This document shows, piece after piece, positions 16,131 through 25,064 of a stretch of 60,374 nt of DNA. This DNA is from Kitasatospora indigofera. Its GTDB lineage: Bacteria; Actinomycetota; Actinomycetes; Streptomycetales; Streptomycetaceae. A program made the position numbers and the translations under genes. The stretch covers positions 1-60,374 of the forward strand of contig NZ_BNBO01000055.1 in the NCBI RefSeq assembly GCF_014655955.1, given 5' to 3'. How positions within the stretch are numbered: position 1 is the first letter of the stretch; each line of letters opens with the position of its first letter. The notes beneath the pieces are model-generated. The model made no database searches. It saw nothing but the letters and a program-made list of their open reading frames with translations, and was not told the DNA's origin.

Positions 16131-17186
16131 TCAGTTCGCGCGGTCGAAGTCGATCGCGCTGTAGGCCCGCAGCTTCGAGAGCTTGTGGGTGGAGTGGATC
16201 TCCCGGATGGTGCCGCTCTTGGAGCGCATCACCAGCGAGCTGGTGGTGGCGGTCTCCTGGCGGTAGTGCACGCCGCGCAGCAGCTCGCCGTCGGTGATGC
16301 CGGTCGCCACGAAGAACACGTTCTCGCCGCTGACCAGGTCGTTGGTGGTGAGCACCCGGTCCAGGTCGTGGCCGGCGTCGAGGGCCTTCTGCCGCTCGGC
16401 GTCGTCCTTGGGCCACAGCCGGCCCTGGATGACCCCGCCCATGCACTTCATCGCGCAGGCCGCGATGATGCCCTCGGGGGTGCCGCCGATGCCGAGCAGC
16501 AGGTCGACGCCGGTGCCCTCGCGGGCGGTCATGATGGCGCCGGCCACGTCGCCGTCCGAGATGAACTTGATCCGGGCGCCGGCCTCGCGGACCTGGCGGA
16601 CCAGGTCGTCGTGGCGGGGGCGGTCCAGGATCATCACGGTGACGTCCTCGACCGCGCTGCCCTTGGCCTTGGCGACCCGGCGGATGTTGACGGCCGGCGG
16701 GGCGGTGATGTCGACGAACTCGGCGGCCTCGGGGCCGGCGACGAGCTTGTCCATGTAGAAGACGGCGCTGGGGTCGAACATGGTGCCGCGGTCGGCGACC
16801 GCCAGCACGGCGACGGCGTTGGCCATGCCCTTGGCGGTCAGGGTGGTCCCGTCGACCGGGTCCACCGCGACGTCGCACTCGGCGCCGGTGCCGTCGCCGA
16901 CCCGCTCGCCGTTGTAGAGCATCGGGGCCTCGTCCTTCTCGCCCTCCCCGATGACGACGATGCCGTTCATCGAGACGGTGGAGACGAGGGTGCGCATGGC
17001 CTTGACCGCGGCGCCGTCGGCGCCGTTCTTGTCGCCACGGCCGACCCAGCGGCCGGCCGCCATCGCGGCGGCCTCCGTGACCCGGACGAGTTCGAGCGCG
17101 AGGTTGCGGTCCGGGGCCTCCGGGGCCACCTCGAGGGACTGCGGGAGGGTGTTCGGGAAGTTGCTGTGTACCGCGTGCGTGGTCAT
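16131..17186 (-). CDS. glpX: Class II fructose-1,6-bisphosphatase
   Basis: 351-aa GlpX-type enzyme that removes the C1 phosphate of fructose-1,6-bisphosphate in gluconeogenesis. The metal-binding and active-site segments IGEGEKDEAPM, VDPVDGTT and ILDRPRHDDL are all present, and the length is typical. AGAGAGGT precedes the ATG. In actinomycetes this is usually the main or only gluconeogenic FBPase. A TACGAT -10 with an AGACAG -35 and 16-bp spacing lies upstream on the same strand. Confidence 0.95.
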   Translation of the reverse strand: MTTHAVHSNFPNTLPQSLEVAPEAPDRNLALELVRVTEAAAMAAGRWVGRGDKNGADGAAVKAMRTLVSTVSMNGIVVIGEGEKDEAPMLYNGERVGDGTGAECDVAVDPVDGTTLTAKGMANAVAVLAVADRGTMFDPSAVFYMDKLVAGPEAAEFVDITAPPAVNIRRVAKAKGSAVEDVTVMILDRPRHDDLVRQVREAGARIKFISDGDVAGAIMTAREGTGVDLLLGIGGTPEGIIAACAMKCMGGVIQGRLWPKDDAERQKALDAGHDLDRVLTTNDLVSGENVFFVATGITDGELLRGVHYRQETATTSSLVMRSKSGTIREIHSTHKLSKLRAYSAIDFDRAN

Positions 17187-17264
17187 CGTCGATACCTCTC
17201 TGTACGCGACGGCCGGTAAGCGCCCGACTACTGCCCGGTCGAACGCCGTGGTGAGGGTGCTGCG

Positions 17265-17292
17265 ATCGTATCTTCCTGCCGGAGCACTGTCT
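17265..17292 (-). promoter_or_regulatory. Candidate glpX promoter
   Basis: On the minus strand, AGACAG (17287-17292) and TACGAT (17265-17270) are separated by 16 bp. This gives a leader of roughly 70 nt before the glpX ATG. Confidence 0.5.
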
Positions 17293-17400
17293 GTGGCGCG
17301 GGTCCCCGCTGGGCCCGGCCCGGGGCGGTATGTCCCTGTTCACCCGTTCGCGGGTACCCCGGGTGCGGGGGCCCCGGGCGCGATGGGTCACCATGTGGGG

Positions 17401-17934
17401 ATGGCAGGGAAGAGCAGCATGAGGGGCCGGCAGACGGTACGGGACATGGTCCTGTCGATGGTGGCCATCGGTGGTGTGGTCGCGGTCGGGTACGCGTTCA
17501 TGCCGCATTCCGAGGGGGACGGCGTCCACGCGGTCGAGTACCGCGCCGCCGCGTCCTCCGCCAAGCGGGACGCGCCGTTCCCGCTGCTGTCGCCGGAGGG
17601 GCTGCCGGAGAAGTGGAAGGCCACCTCGGTCGAGTACCGGGACGGCAGCCGGGCCGGCAACAACGGCCACAACACCTGGCACCTGGGCTTCGTGACCCCG
17701 TCCGGGCAGTACGCGGCCGTCGAGCAGAGCGACGCGCCGCGCGCGGACGTCCTGGCGGCGATGGTGGCCGGGGCCGAGGCGGACGGCACCGCGACGGTGG
17801 ACGGCGCGAGCTGGGACAAGGTCCAGGGCCGCAAGGCCCGCGCGCTGGCCGTCCAGGCCGGCAACGCGACCACGCTGGTGACCGGCACCGCCTCGTACGA
17901 GGAACTGGAGCAGCTGGCCGACGCGCTGAAGTGA
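17401..17934 (+). CDS. Membrane-anchored DUF4245-type protein
   Basis: 177-aa protein with a basic N-terminus and one hydrophobic segment (about 14-35: DMVLSMVAIGGVVAVGYAFM), then an extracytoplasmic domain with the GLPEKWKATSVEYR and WHLGFVTPSGQYAAVEQ segments typical of DUF4245. It probably sits on the outer face of the membrane; no enzymatic function is known. It is divergent from glpX. The ATG at 17401 has no clear ribosome binding site, and a CACCAT element six bases upstream may be a weak -10 of a leaderless transcript. An alternative ATG lies at 17383. Confidence 0.8.
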   Translation: MAGKSSMRGRQTVRDMVLSMVAIGGVVAVGYAFMPHSEGDGVHAVEYRAAASSAKRDAPFPLLSPEGLPEKWKATSVEYRDGSRAGNNGHNTWHLGFVTPSGQYAAVEQSDAPRADVLAAMVAGAEADGTATVDGASWDKVQGRKARALAVQAGNATTLVTGTASYEELEQLADALK

Positions 17935-17963
17935 GGCGCGTCCGCCCTGCGGACCGCATGCCG

Positions 17964-18008
17964 AAGGGCCCCGGCCGGGTCGAGGAGTCTCGACCGGCCG
18001 GGGCCCTT
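17964..18008. terminator. Bidirectional terminator, DUF4245 gene and nitroreductase
   Basis: Long GC-rich stem of about 20 bp with one bulged G, between convergent genes. Confidence 0.88.
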
Positions 18009-18037
18009 CCGCGCTCCGCCCGGGGGCGGTCGGCGGA

Positions 18038-18649
18038 TCAGACGGTGGTGACGACCTCGTCGTAGGCGAGGCGCGGGGAGCGCGGGAACCAGGCGTCCTC
18101 GGCCGGCTTGCCGATGTTGACCACGGCCAGCACCGAGTGGTCGCCGTCGCCGAAGAACTCCTTGTTCAGGCCGTCGGCGTCGTAGCCGGTCATCGGGCCC
18201 GCGGCGAAGCCGGCGGCGCGCACGCCGATGATGAAGTAGGCGGCCTGCAGGGCGCCGTTGAGCTGGGCGGAGGACTCACGCACCGGGCGCTCGGAGAAGA
18301 ACATGTCCTTGGCCTGCGGGAAGTGCGGGAGCTGCGAGGGCAGCTCCTCGTGGAACTCGTTGTCGGCGGCCAGGATGGCGACCAGCGGGGCGCTCGCGGT
18401 CTTGGGCTTGTTGCCGTCGGCCATGTGCTTGACCAGGCGCTCGCGGCCCTCGGCCGAGCGGACCAGGACGATGCGCAGCGGCTGCTGGTTGAACGCGGTC
18501 GGGCCGTACTTCACCAGGTCGTAGACGGCCTGGATCTGCTCGTCGCTGACCGGCTCGTCGGTGAAGGTGTTGGCCGTGCGGGCCTCGCGGAAGAGGAGGT
18601 CCTGGGCGGCGGCGTCGAGCACCAGAGCGTCGTTGGCTGCAGTCGTCAT
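18038..18649 (-). CDS. Nitroreductase-family oxidoreductase (RutE-like)
   Basis: 203-aa flavin-dependent protein of the RutE/malonic-semialdehyde-reductase branch. Typical segments are FREARTANTFTDEPV near residue 20, YGPTAFNQQPLRIVLV near 50, ADNEFHEELP and GVRAAGFAAGPMTGYD. It should bind FMN and use NAD(P)H; the physiological substrate is uncertain because no pyrimidine-degradation genes are nearby. The ATG at 18649 follows TGAGGTG, and upstream frame extension is unlikely. An AT-rich inverted repeat upstream could hold an operator. Confidence 0.85.
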   Translation of the reverse strand: MTTAANDALVLDAAAQDLLFREARTANTFTDEPVSDEQIQAVYDLVKYGPTAFNQQPLRIVLVRSAEGRERLVKHMADGNKPKTASAPLVAILAADNEFHEELPSQLPHFPQAKDMFFSERPVRESSAQLNGALQAAYFIIGVRAAGFAAGPMTGYDADGLNKEFFGDGDHSVLAVVNIGKPAEDAWFPRSPRLAYDEVVTTV

Positions 18650-18704
18650 GCTTGTGCACCTCATGCTGAGCGATATGGGGGGTCGGCCGGGGAGCCGATC
18701 ACCC

Positions 18705-18730
18705 GTTGACAACATGAGTGAACATTCAAC
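18705..18730. promoter_or_regulatory. AT-rich inverted repeat upstream of the nitroreductase
   Basis: GTTGA (18705-18709) and TCAAC (18726-18730) flank an AT-rich core about 55 bp upstream of the nitroreductase start. This is a candidate operator or promoter element of unknown binder. Confidence 0.35.
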
Positions 18731-18772
18731 TGTTCCCGGGGGTGATGTGACACGCGTCACTCCGCTTGTCGG

Positions 18773-19027
18773 TCACCCCTGGCCGGCGGCCTCCTCGGCG
18801 GCCAGCGCCGCGTCCAGCCTGGCCCGGGCGCCGTCCAGCCAGCGCTGGCAGACCTTCGCCAGCTGCTCCCCGCGCTCCCAGAGCGCCAGCGACTCCTCCA
18901 GCGACGTCCCGCCGGTCTCCAGCTGCCGGACGACCTCCAGCAGCGCGTCCCGGGCGTGCTCGTACCCGAGGGCGTCGTCGGGCGTCCGCGGCTGTCCGCT
19001 CTCCTGCTGGTTCTCCTGGTCTGCCAT
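18773..19027 (-). CDS. xseB: Exodeoxyribonuclease VII small subunit
   Basis: 84-aa protein with the family signature GYEHARDALLEVVRQLETGG followed by SLEESLALWERGEQLAKVCQ, and an acidic tail. It binds XseA to form exonuclease VII, which degrades single-stranded DNA. It lies downstream of xseA on the same strand, separated by 164 nt, more than the usual overlap, although co-transcription remains likely. Confidence 0.93.
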   Translation of the reverse strand: MADQENQQESGQPRTPDDALGYEHARDALLEVVRQLETGGTSLEESLALWERGEQLAKVCQRWLDGARARLDAALAAEEAAGQG

Positions 19028-19191
19028 GGGGCCAGCCTAGGGGGCGGGGCCGACAGAACGGCCGCCGCGCCGGGCACCCGGCCGCGCCGGGGCGCCGCGC
19101 CGGGCCGCGGGCGGACCGGCGGCCGTACGAGCGGGCGCGCCGATGAGCGTGCCGCCGGGCGGGTCGGGCGGGGCGGGTCCGGCGGGGCGGG

Positions 19192-20406
19192 TCAGTCCTC
19201 CGGGTCGACCGTGACCCCGAAGCCGCCGGCCGCCACCCGGGCGTGCAGCGCGTCGCCCGCCGCGACCTGGGCCGGATCGGTCACCACCGTGCCGTCCGGC
19301 CGCTGCAGCACCGCGTACCCGCGCTCCAGCGTCGCGGCCGGGGAGAGCGCCACCACCCGGGCCAGGGTGTGCCCGAGATCCGACTCGGCGGCGTCCAGCC
19401 GGTGGCCGAGGGTGCGCCGGGCCCGCTCCAGCATGGCCGTCACCTCGTGCGTACGCCCGTCCAGCATCCGCTGCGGCGCGGCCAGCACCGGGCGGCTGCG
19501 CACGCCGTCCAGGCCGTGCTGCTCGCGCTCGACCCGGCCGGTGACCTGGCGCCTGGCCCGGTCCCGCAGCTGGCGGACCTTGGCCAGCTCCTCGCCGACG
19601 TCCGGCACCACCCGTTTGGCGGCGTCGGTGGGGGTCGAGGCCCGCAGGTCGGCGACGAAGTCCAGCAGCGGCTGGTCGGGCTCGTGCCCGATCGCGCTCA
19701 CCACCGGCGTCCGGGCGGCCGCGACCAGCCGCACCAGCTGCTCGTCCGAGAAGGGCAGCAGGTCCTCCACGCTGCCGCCGCCCCGGGCCACGATGATCAC
19801 GTCCACCTCGGGGTGCTCGTCCAGCGACCGGACCGCCGCCGAGACCTGCGCCACCGCGGCGGCGCCCTGCACCGGGACGTTGCGGACCTCGAAGCGGACG
19901 GCCGGCCAGCGCCGCCTGGCGTTCTCCAGGACGTCCCGCTCGGCCGCCGAGCCCCGCCCGGTCACCAGGCCGACGCACTGCGGCAGGAACGGCAGCGGGC
20001 GCTTGCGGTCGGCCGCGAACAGGCCCTCGGCGGCGAGCTTGCGCTTGAGCTGCTCCAGCCGGGCGAGCAGTTCGCCGAGCCCGACCAGCCGGATCTCGCT
20101 CGCCCGCAGCGACAGCGTGCCGCGCGCGCCGTACCACTCGGGCCTGGCGTGCAGGACGATCCGCGAGCCCTCCTGCACCACGTCCGCGACCTGCTCGAAG
20201 ACGGCCCGGAAGCAGGTGACGGTCAGCGAGACGTCCCGCTCCGGGTCGCGCAGGGTCAGGAACACCACGCCCGCGCCCGGACGGCGGCTCAGCTGGGTGA
20301 TCTGGCCCTCGACCCAGACCGCGCCGAGGCGCTCGATCCAGCCGCCGATCAGCGCGGATACCTTGCCGACCGGGATCGGGGCTTCGGGTGAGCTGGTGTT
20401 GGCCAT
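19192..20406 (-). CDS. xseA: Exodeoxyribonuclease VII large subunit
   Basis: 404-aa catalytic subunit. An N-terminal OB-fold (about 10-110: KVSALIGGWIERLGAVWVEGQITQ split by short gaps, VFLTLRD) precedes the nuclease domain with the conserved GLVTGRGSAAERDVL, IIVARGGGS and SAIGHEPDQP motifs and a coiled-coil C-terminal part. With XseB it degrades ssDNA into oligonucleotides in repair. The length is typical. The APC transporter gene ends ten bases upstream on the same strand, so an operon is plausible. Confidence 0.95.
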   Translation of the reverse strand: MANTSSPEAPIPVGKVSALIGGWIERLGAVWVEGQITQLSRRPGAGVVFLTLRDPERDVSLTVTCFRAVFEQVADVVQEGSRIVLHARPEWYGARGTLSLRASEIRLVGLGELLARLEQLKRKLAAEGLFAADRKRPLPFLPQCVGLVTGRGSAAERDVLENARRRWPAVRFEVRNVPVQGAAAVAQVSAAVRSLDEHPEVDVIIVARGGGSVEDLLPFSDEQLVRLVAAARTPVVSAIGHEPDQPLLDFVADLRASTPTDAAKRVVPDVGEELAKVRQLRDRARRQVTGRVEREQHGLDGVRSRPVLAAPQRMLDGRTHEVTAMLERARRTLGHRLDAAESDLGHTLARVVALSPAATLERGYAVLQRPDGTVVTDPAQVAAGDALHARVAAGGFGVTVDPED

Positions 20407-20416
20407 ACCGACGAGG

Positions 20417-21769
20417 CTAGCGCCGCCGGCCGACAGCGGTCCGGTCCTGGACGAACAGCACCGCGAGCCCGGCGGCCAGCCAGACCGCGCCCACCCACTG
20501 GGCGGTGTCCGCGGCCTCCACGATCACCGCCACCGTCACCACGATGCCCAGCGCGGGGACGACCAGGTGCCGCAGCCGGTCCCGGGAGCCGTGGCGGACG
20601 GTGTACCACCCGATCACCGAGGCGTGCAGCAGCACGAACGCGGTCAGCGCGCCGATGTCGACCACCGAGGTCAGCTGGTCGAGCCCGTCGTCGCGGCGGG
20701 CCGCCCAGACCGCCGCGACCAGCGTGACCACCGCCGCCGTCAGCAGGGCGAGCCGCGGCACGCCGGTCCGGCCGTCCACCGTGCCGAGGGGGCGCGGCAG
20801 CCGGCCCTCGCGGCCCATCGCGAACAGCAGCCGGCCCGCCGCGGCCTGCCCGGCCAGCGCCGCGAAGGCGGCGCCGATCGCCTTGCTGACCGCGACCAGG
20901 GTGTGCAGCCAGGACGCGATCGCGGTGTCGACCGTCCGGTAGAAGGCCGCGCCCTGGGCCGCCGGGTCGGCCGCCAGCTGCTGCGGGGAGTCCGGCTCCA
21001 GCAGGGCCGCCAGGTAGGTCTGCGCGACGAACAGCAGCCCGGCCAGCACCAGGCACCACAGCACCGCCCTGGCGACCGCGGCCGAGGCGCCCACCGCCTC
21101 CTCCACGAAGGAGGCGATCGCGTCGAAGCCCAGGAACGACAGCACGGCCACGCTGACCGCGGAGAGCACCGCGGTGGCGGAGAAGCCCCCGACCCCGCCC
21201 AGCGGCGAGAGCCAGTCCCGGGCCGCGCCGTCGCGCGCCAGCACCACCACGGCCGCCACCAGGAACACCGCCAGCACCGCGATCTCCATCGCCAGCACCG
21301 CGAAGCCCACCACGGCCGCCGTCCGCACGCCGGCCAGGTTCAGCGCCGTGGTGACCAGCACCGCCAGGGTCGTCCACACCCACCGGGAGACGTCCGGCAC
21401 CAGCGAGTTCAGCGCGATGCCGGAGAACAGGTACGCGACCGCCGGGATCAGCAGGTAGTCCAGCATCGCCATCCAGCCCGCGACGAACCCCGGCCCCTCG
21501 CCCAGCCCGGCCCGCGCGTAGGCGAACACCGATCCGGTCCGCGGCACCGCGCGCACCATCTGGGCGTACGAGAACGCGGTGAACCCCATCGCGACCGTCG
21601 CCGCGAGGTAGACCGCGGCGACCGCGCCGTGGCTCTTCGCGTCCAGCACCCCGAACACGCCGACCGGCGCCATCGGGGCGATGAACAGCAGGCCGTAGAC
21701 CATCAGATCCCGGACGCCCAGGCTGCGCCGCAGTCCGCCGGGCTCCACCGTCTCGCCGCTGCTGTCCAT
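20417..21769 (-). CDS. APC-superfamily amino-acid permease
   Basis: 450-aa membrane protein with about twelve hydrophobic segments. The first helices carry the APC signature (MVYGLLFIAPMAPVGVFGVL, then AMGFTAFSYAQMVRAVPRTGS), and GFDAIASFVEEAVG marks helix 6. It should import an amino acid or amine by proton symport; the substrate cannot be read from the sequence. The start at 21769 has GTGGAG upstream and places the MDSSGETVEPGG segment at the N-terminus. It is divergent from ispH. Confidence 0.9.
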   Translation of the reverse strand: MDSSGETVEPGGLRRSLGVRDLMVYGLLFIAPMAPVGVFGVLDAKSHGAVAAVYLAATVAMGFTAFSYAQMVRAVPRTGSVFAYARAGLGEGPGFVAGWMAMLDYLLIPAVAYLFSGIALNSLVPDVSRWVWTTLAVLVTTALNLAGVRTAAVVGFAVLAMEIAVLAVFLVAAVVVLARDGAARDWLSPLGGVGGFSATAVLSAVSVAVLSFLGFDAIASFVEEAVGASAAVARAVLWCLVLAGLLFVAQTYLAALLEPDSPQQLAADPAAQGAAFYRTVDTAIASWLHTLVAVSKAIGAAFAALAGQAAAGRLLFAMGREGRLPRPLGTVDGRTGVPRLALLTAAVVTLVAAVWAARRDDGLDQLTSVVDIGALTAFVLLHASVIGWYTVRHGSRDRLRHLVVPALGIVVTVAVIVEAADTAQWVGAVWLAAGLAVLFVQDRTAVGRRR

Positions 21770-21844
21770 AAACTCCACATTTGAGCATTCCGGCCGAGTT
21801 CGGCCACGTACGTGGCGCCCGTCGGCGCGGCTCGACGGCGCCCG

Positions 21845-21858
21845 TACCATGGGAGCCA
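21845..21858 (+). promoter_or_regulatory. Possible leaderless promoter of ispH
   Basis: TACCAT (21845-21850) lies seven bases before ATG 21858, which would make that ATG the 5' end of the message. An in-frame ATG at 21849 overlaps this element. Confidence 0.45.
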
Positions 21859-22832
21859 TGTCCACCACTGCTCAGCGCCGTGTCCTGCTCGCCGCCCCCC
21901 GGGGCTACTGCGCGGGCGTCGACCGCGCCGTCATCGCCGTGGAGAAGGCCCTTGAGCAGTACGGGGCGCCGATCTACGTCCGCAAGCAGATCGTCCACAA
22001 CAAGTACGTCGTGCAGACCCTGGAGAAGCAGGGCGCGATCTTCGTCGACGAGACGGAGGAGGTGCCCGAGGGCTCGATCGTGGTCTTCTCCGCGCACGGC
22101 GTCGCGCCGTCCGTCCACGACGAGGCGAAGGCCGGCAAGCTCGCCACCGTCGACGCGACCTGCCCGCTGGTGACCAAGGTCCACAAGGAGGCCGTCCGGT
22201 TCGCCGAGGAGGACTACGACATCCTGCTGGTGGGCCACGAGGGCCACGAGGAGGTCGTCGGCACCATGGGCGAGGCCCCGGACCGGATCCACCTGGTGGA
22301 CGGTGCCGAGGACGTCGCCAACGTGACCGTGCGTGACGAGAGCAAGGTCGTGTGGCTCTCCCAGACCACGCTCTCGGTCGACGAGACGATGGCCACCGTC
22401 GGCGAGCTGAAGAAGCGCTTCCCGCTGCTGGTCAGCCCGCCCAGCGACGACATCTGCTACGCCACCCAGAACCGCCAGGTCGCCGTCAAGCAGATGGCGC
22501 CCGACGTCGACCTGCTGATCGTGGTCGGCTCCAAGAACTCCTCCAACTCGGTGCGCCTGGTCGAGGTCGGCCTGGAGTACGGCGCCGGCGCCGCCCACCT
22601 GGTGGACTTCGCCGACGAGATCGAGGAGTCCTGGCTGGAGGGCGTCACCACGGTGGGCCTCACCAGCGGCGCCTCGGTGCCCGAGATCCTGGTCGAGGGC
22701 GTGCTGGCCTTCCTCGCCGAGCGCGGCTACGCCGACGTCTCGATCGTGAAGACCGCCGAGGAGCACCTGATCTTCTCGCTGCCCAAGGAGCTCCGCCGCG
22801 ACCTGCGCGCCGAGGCCGCCGGCAAGCTCTGA
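21858..22832 (+). CDS. ispH: 4-hydroxy-3-methylbut-2-enyl diphosphate reductase
   Basis: 324-aa IspH/LytB, the last enzyme of the non-mevalonate isoprenoid pathway, which makes isopentenyl and dimethylallyl diphosphate. The three cluster-ligand cysteines lie in PRGYCAGVDRA, DATCPLVTK and DICYATQNRQ; catalytic His and Glu segments (FSAHGVAP, GHEGHEEV) are intact. I prefer ATG 21858 to 21849 because a TACCAT -10 suggests a leaderless message. It is divergent from the permease and followed by a terminator. Confidence 0.96.
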   Translation: MSTTAQRRVLLAAPRGYCAGVDRAVIAVEKALEQYGAPIYVRKQIVHNKYVVQTLEKQGAIFVDETEEVPEGSIVVFSAHGVAPSVHDEAKAGKLATVDATCPLVTKVHKEAVRFAEEDYDILLVGHEGHEEVVGTMGEAPDRIHLVDGAEDVANVTVRDESKVVWLSQTTLSVDETMATVGELKKRFPLLVSPPSDDICYATQNRQVAVKQMAPDVDLLIVVGSKNSSNSVRLVEVGLEYGAGAAHLVDFADEIEESWLEGVTTVGLTSGASVPEILVEGVLAFLAERGYADVSIVKTAEEHLIFSLPKELRRDLRAEAAGKL

Positions 22833-22846
22833 CCCGACGCCCGTCC

Positions 22847-22880
22847 GACGCCCGGGAGCCCCGCGGGGCTCCCGGGCGTC
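22847..22880 (+). terminator. Terminator after ispH
   Basis: Perfect 16-bp stem (22847-22862 with 22865-22880), 14 nt past the stop. Confidence 0.9.
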
Positions 22881-22993
22881 GTGCTGCCCGTCCGCGGGTA
22901 TCAGCAGGCGGGGCCGACCGGCCTCTCGTACGTTGGTGCCGGAACGGCCTTCCGTACGGTTGTGCACAGGCCTGTGGACAGAAGGGACGACGC

Positions 22994-23740
22994 ATGACGG
23001 CGAACGTATTCGGCGTGGACATCGGCGGCTCCGGCATCAAGGGTGCCCCGGTGGACCTACGGCGCGGAGTGCTGGCCGAGGAGCGCCACAAGGTGCTGAC
23101 CCCGCGCCCGGCCTCGCCCGAGGCCGTCGTCGCCGCGGTCTGCGAGGTCGTCCGGCACTTCGGCCACCAGGGCCCGGTCGGGCTGACCTTCCCCGGCGTG
23201 GTGGTCGGCGGTCACACCCGGACGGCCGCCAACGTGGACAAGGGCTGGATCGGCCTCGACGCGGAGGGCCTCTTCCGGGAGGCGCTCGACCTGCCGGCCA
23301 CCCTGCTGAACGACGCGGACGCGGCCGGCCTGGCCGAGACCGCCCACGGCGCGGGCAAGGCCCGGGACGGCGTGGTGCTGGTGCTGACCTTCGGCACCGG
23401 GATCGGCAGCGCGCTCTTCGTGGACGGCGTCCTGGTGCCCAACACCGAGCTGGGCCACCTGGAGCTGCGCGGCAAGGACGCCGAGCGGCGGGCCTCCTCG
23501 GCCGCCAAGGAGCGGCACGAGTTGAGCTGGGAGCAGTGGTCCGTCCGGGTCGACGAGTACCTGGACCTGGTGGAGGGCCTGTTCTCGCCCCAGCTGATCA
23601 TCATCGGCGGCGGGGTCAGCCGGAAGCACGACAAGTTCCTGCCGCTGCTGAAGAAGCGCGAGGCGGAGGTCGTCCCGGCCGAGCTGCGCAACGACGCGGG
23701 CATCGTGGGAGCGGCGATGGCGGCGGCCAAGGCGGCCTGA
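22994..23740 (+). CDS. ppgK: Polyphosphate glucokinase
   Basis: 248-aa ROK-family kinase that phosphorylates glucose using polyphosphate or ATP. The phosphate-1 loop (FGVDIGGSGIKGAPVDL), the LLNDADAAGLAE catalytic Asp region and the GTGIGSALF adenosine loop are present. The QLIIIGGGVSRKHDKFLP tail is characteristic of PpgK. The ATG follows GAAGGGACGACGC. It is a single-gene unit, convergent with the DUF6542 gene. Confidence 0.94.
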   Translation: MTANVFGVDIGGSGIKGAPVDLRRGVLAEERHKVLTPRPASPEAVVAAVCEVVRHFGHQGPVGLTFPGVVVGGHTRTAANVDKGWIGLDAEGLFREALDLPATLLNDADAAGLAETAHGAGKARDGVVLVLTFGTGIGSALFVDGVLVPNTELGHLELRGKDAERRASSAAKERHELSWEQWSVRVDEYLDLVEGLFSPQLIIIGGGVSRKHDKFLPLLKKREAEVVPAELRNDAGIVGAAMAAAKAA

Positions 23741-23865
23741 CCGGCCTGACCGGCCGGGTGACGGCGGAGGCGCGTAACCGGGGGCGGCGCGGGCGCCGGC
23801 CCCGGTCCGCCGCCCGTGGCCCGCCCGGGTGGAGCCGGCCGCCGGGGTGGAGCCGGCCGGGCCGG

Positions 23866-24486
23866 TCAGCGGCCGCGCTGGATCCGGCGCTGTGCCACGA
23901 AGCGGGCGAGCACGATCGCCGCGGCCAGCCCGGTACCGCTGAACAGCCAGCCGGCCCGCAGCGCCAGCCCGGTCGCCAGCGCCACCACCTGGGCGGTCAC
24001 CCCGGAGCCGGACACCGGCCCGAGCAGCAGCAGCGCCGCAGCGAAGGCGATCGGCCCGCTGATCGGCGCGGCCAGCAGGTCGGCCGCGCGGACCCGGACC
24101 GCCAGCTGGAAGCAGACCACCAGATAGGCGACGCCGAACAGCACGCCCAGGCCGCCGAAGAGCAGCCGGTCGACGCCGGCCGCCAGCACGGTGCCGGCCA
24201 CCGCCAGCACCCCGGTGCCCACCGCCGTCAGCCGGGCCGGCCGGCCGCCGCGCGGCCGCTCGCCGCGGGACCGGCCGCCCAGGGGCAGCCGCAGTCGCAG
24301 CCGGGCGCCGGGTGCCGGGCGGGCGCCGTCCCGCACGCCGGAGGCCGCCCGCAGCCCGGGCCGGTCCGGCCCTTCGGCGGCGGCCCGCTCGGGGGCCCGG
24401 CCGGGGCCCGGTACGGCGGCCCCGGCGCCGCCGTTCGGCGGTCGGCGTCTGGGCCCTGGCGGCTGGGTACGGATGCTCTGCTCCAC
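23866..24486 (-). CDS. DUF6542-type small membrane protein
   Basis: 206-aa protein with a disordered Pro/Gly/Arg-rich N-terminal half (about 1-85) and four hydrophobic helices. These include VDRLLFGGLGVLFGVAYLVV and DLLAAPISGPIAFAAALLLL, which match the DUF6542 core, and the protein ends in a basic RRIQRGR tail. Function is unknown. The GTG at 24486 sits behind GGCCAGG; the much longer frame upstream overlaps the VOC gene and is rejected. Position between ppgK and ychF fits my memory of the streptomycete order. Confidence 0.75.
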   Translation of the reverse strand: MEQSIRTQPPGPRRRPPNGGAGAAVPGPGRAPERAAAEGPDRPGLRAASGVRDGARPAPGARLRLRLPLGGRSRGERPRGGRPARLTAVGTGVLAVAGTVLAAGVDRLLFGGLGVLFGVAYLVVCFQLAVRVRAADLLAAPISGPIAFAAALLLLGPVSGSGVTAQVVALATGLALRAGWLFSGTGLAAAIVLARFVAQRRIQRGR

Positions 24487-24604
24487 CTGGCCAACGTACG
24501 GTCCGATCAACGCCACACTGTGTAATGGTGATCGGGAGCTTGCTCCGTGTCTCCGTCCGGCGCAGTCGTATGATGGTCCGTCATCGTGCGTACGGGGAGG
24601 AACC

Positions 24605-24988
24605 ATGACGGCCGGCTTCGGATTCGAGCGGCTGCACCACGTGCAGCTCGACATGCCGGCCGGGGCGGAGGAGCTCTGCCGGGCGTTCTGGGCGGGTGTC
24701 CTCGGCATGACCGAGATCGAGAAGCCGCCGGTGCTGGCGGCCCGCGGCGGCTGCTGGTTCCGGGGCGGCGGCGTCGAGGTCCACCTCGGGGTGGTGGCCC
24801 GCTTCACCCCGTCCGCCAAGGCGCACCCCGGCATCCTGGTGCACGGCCTGGACGGCCTGGCCGCCCGGCTCGCCGCGCACGGCCACCGGGTGGTCCGGGA
24901 CGGGAACCTCCCCGGGTACCGGCGCTTCCACTGCACCGACGGGCTCGGCAACCGCCTGGAGTTCCTGGAGCCCGAGCCGGTCGGCTGA
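24605..24988 (+). CDS. VOC/glyoxalase-fold protein
   Basis: 127-aa single-domain vicinal-oxygen-chelate protein. The first metal-ligand strand starts FERLHHVQLDMPAG, the middle has EVHLGVV and the C-terminal strand has GNRLEFLEPE, which holds the usual final Glu ligand. It could be a dioxygenase-, isomerase- or resistance-type protein; sequence alone does not decide. The ATG has an excellent GGGGAGGAACC site. It ends 77 nt before the ychF start. Confidence 0.83.
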   Translation: MTAGFGFERLHHVQLDMPAGAEELCRAFWAGVLGMTEIEKPPVLAARGGCWFRGGGVEVHLGVVARFTPSAKAHPGILVHGLDGLAARLAAHGHRVVRDGNLPGYRRFHCTDGLGNRLEFLEPEPVG

Positions 24989-24999
24989 GCGCCAGCCCG

Positions 25000-25005
25000 T
25001 AGACT
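25000..25005 (+). promoter_or_regulatory. -10 element of ychF
   Basis: TAGACT at this position is a consensus-like -10 and would give a leader of about 50 nt before the ychF ATG. Confidence 0.5.
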
Positions 25006-25064
25006 GGGTGGCCGGCCCGTACGGTGGCCGCTCCACTCCCTCCGAGCCCACGGGACTGCGCTTC

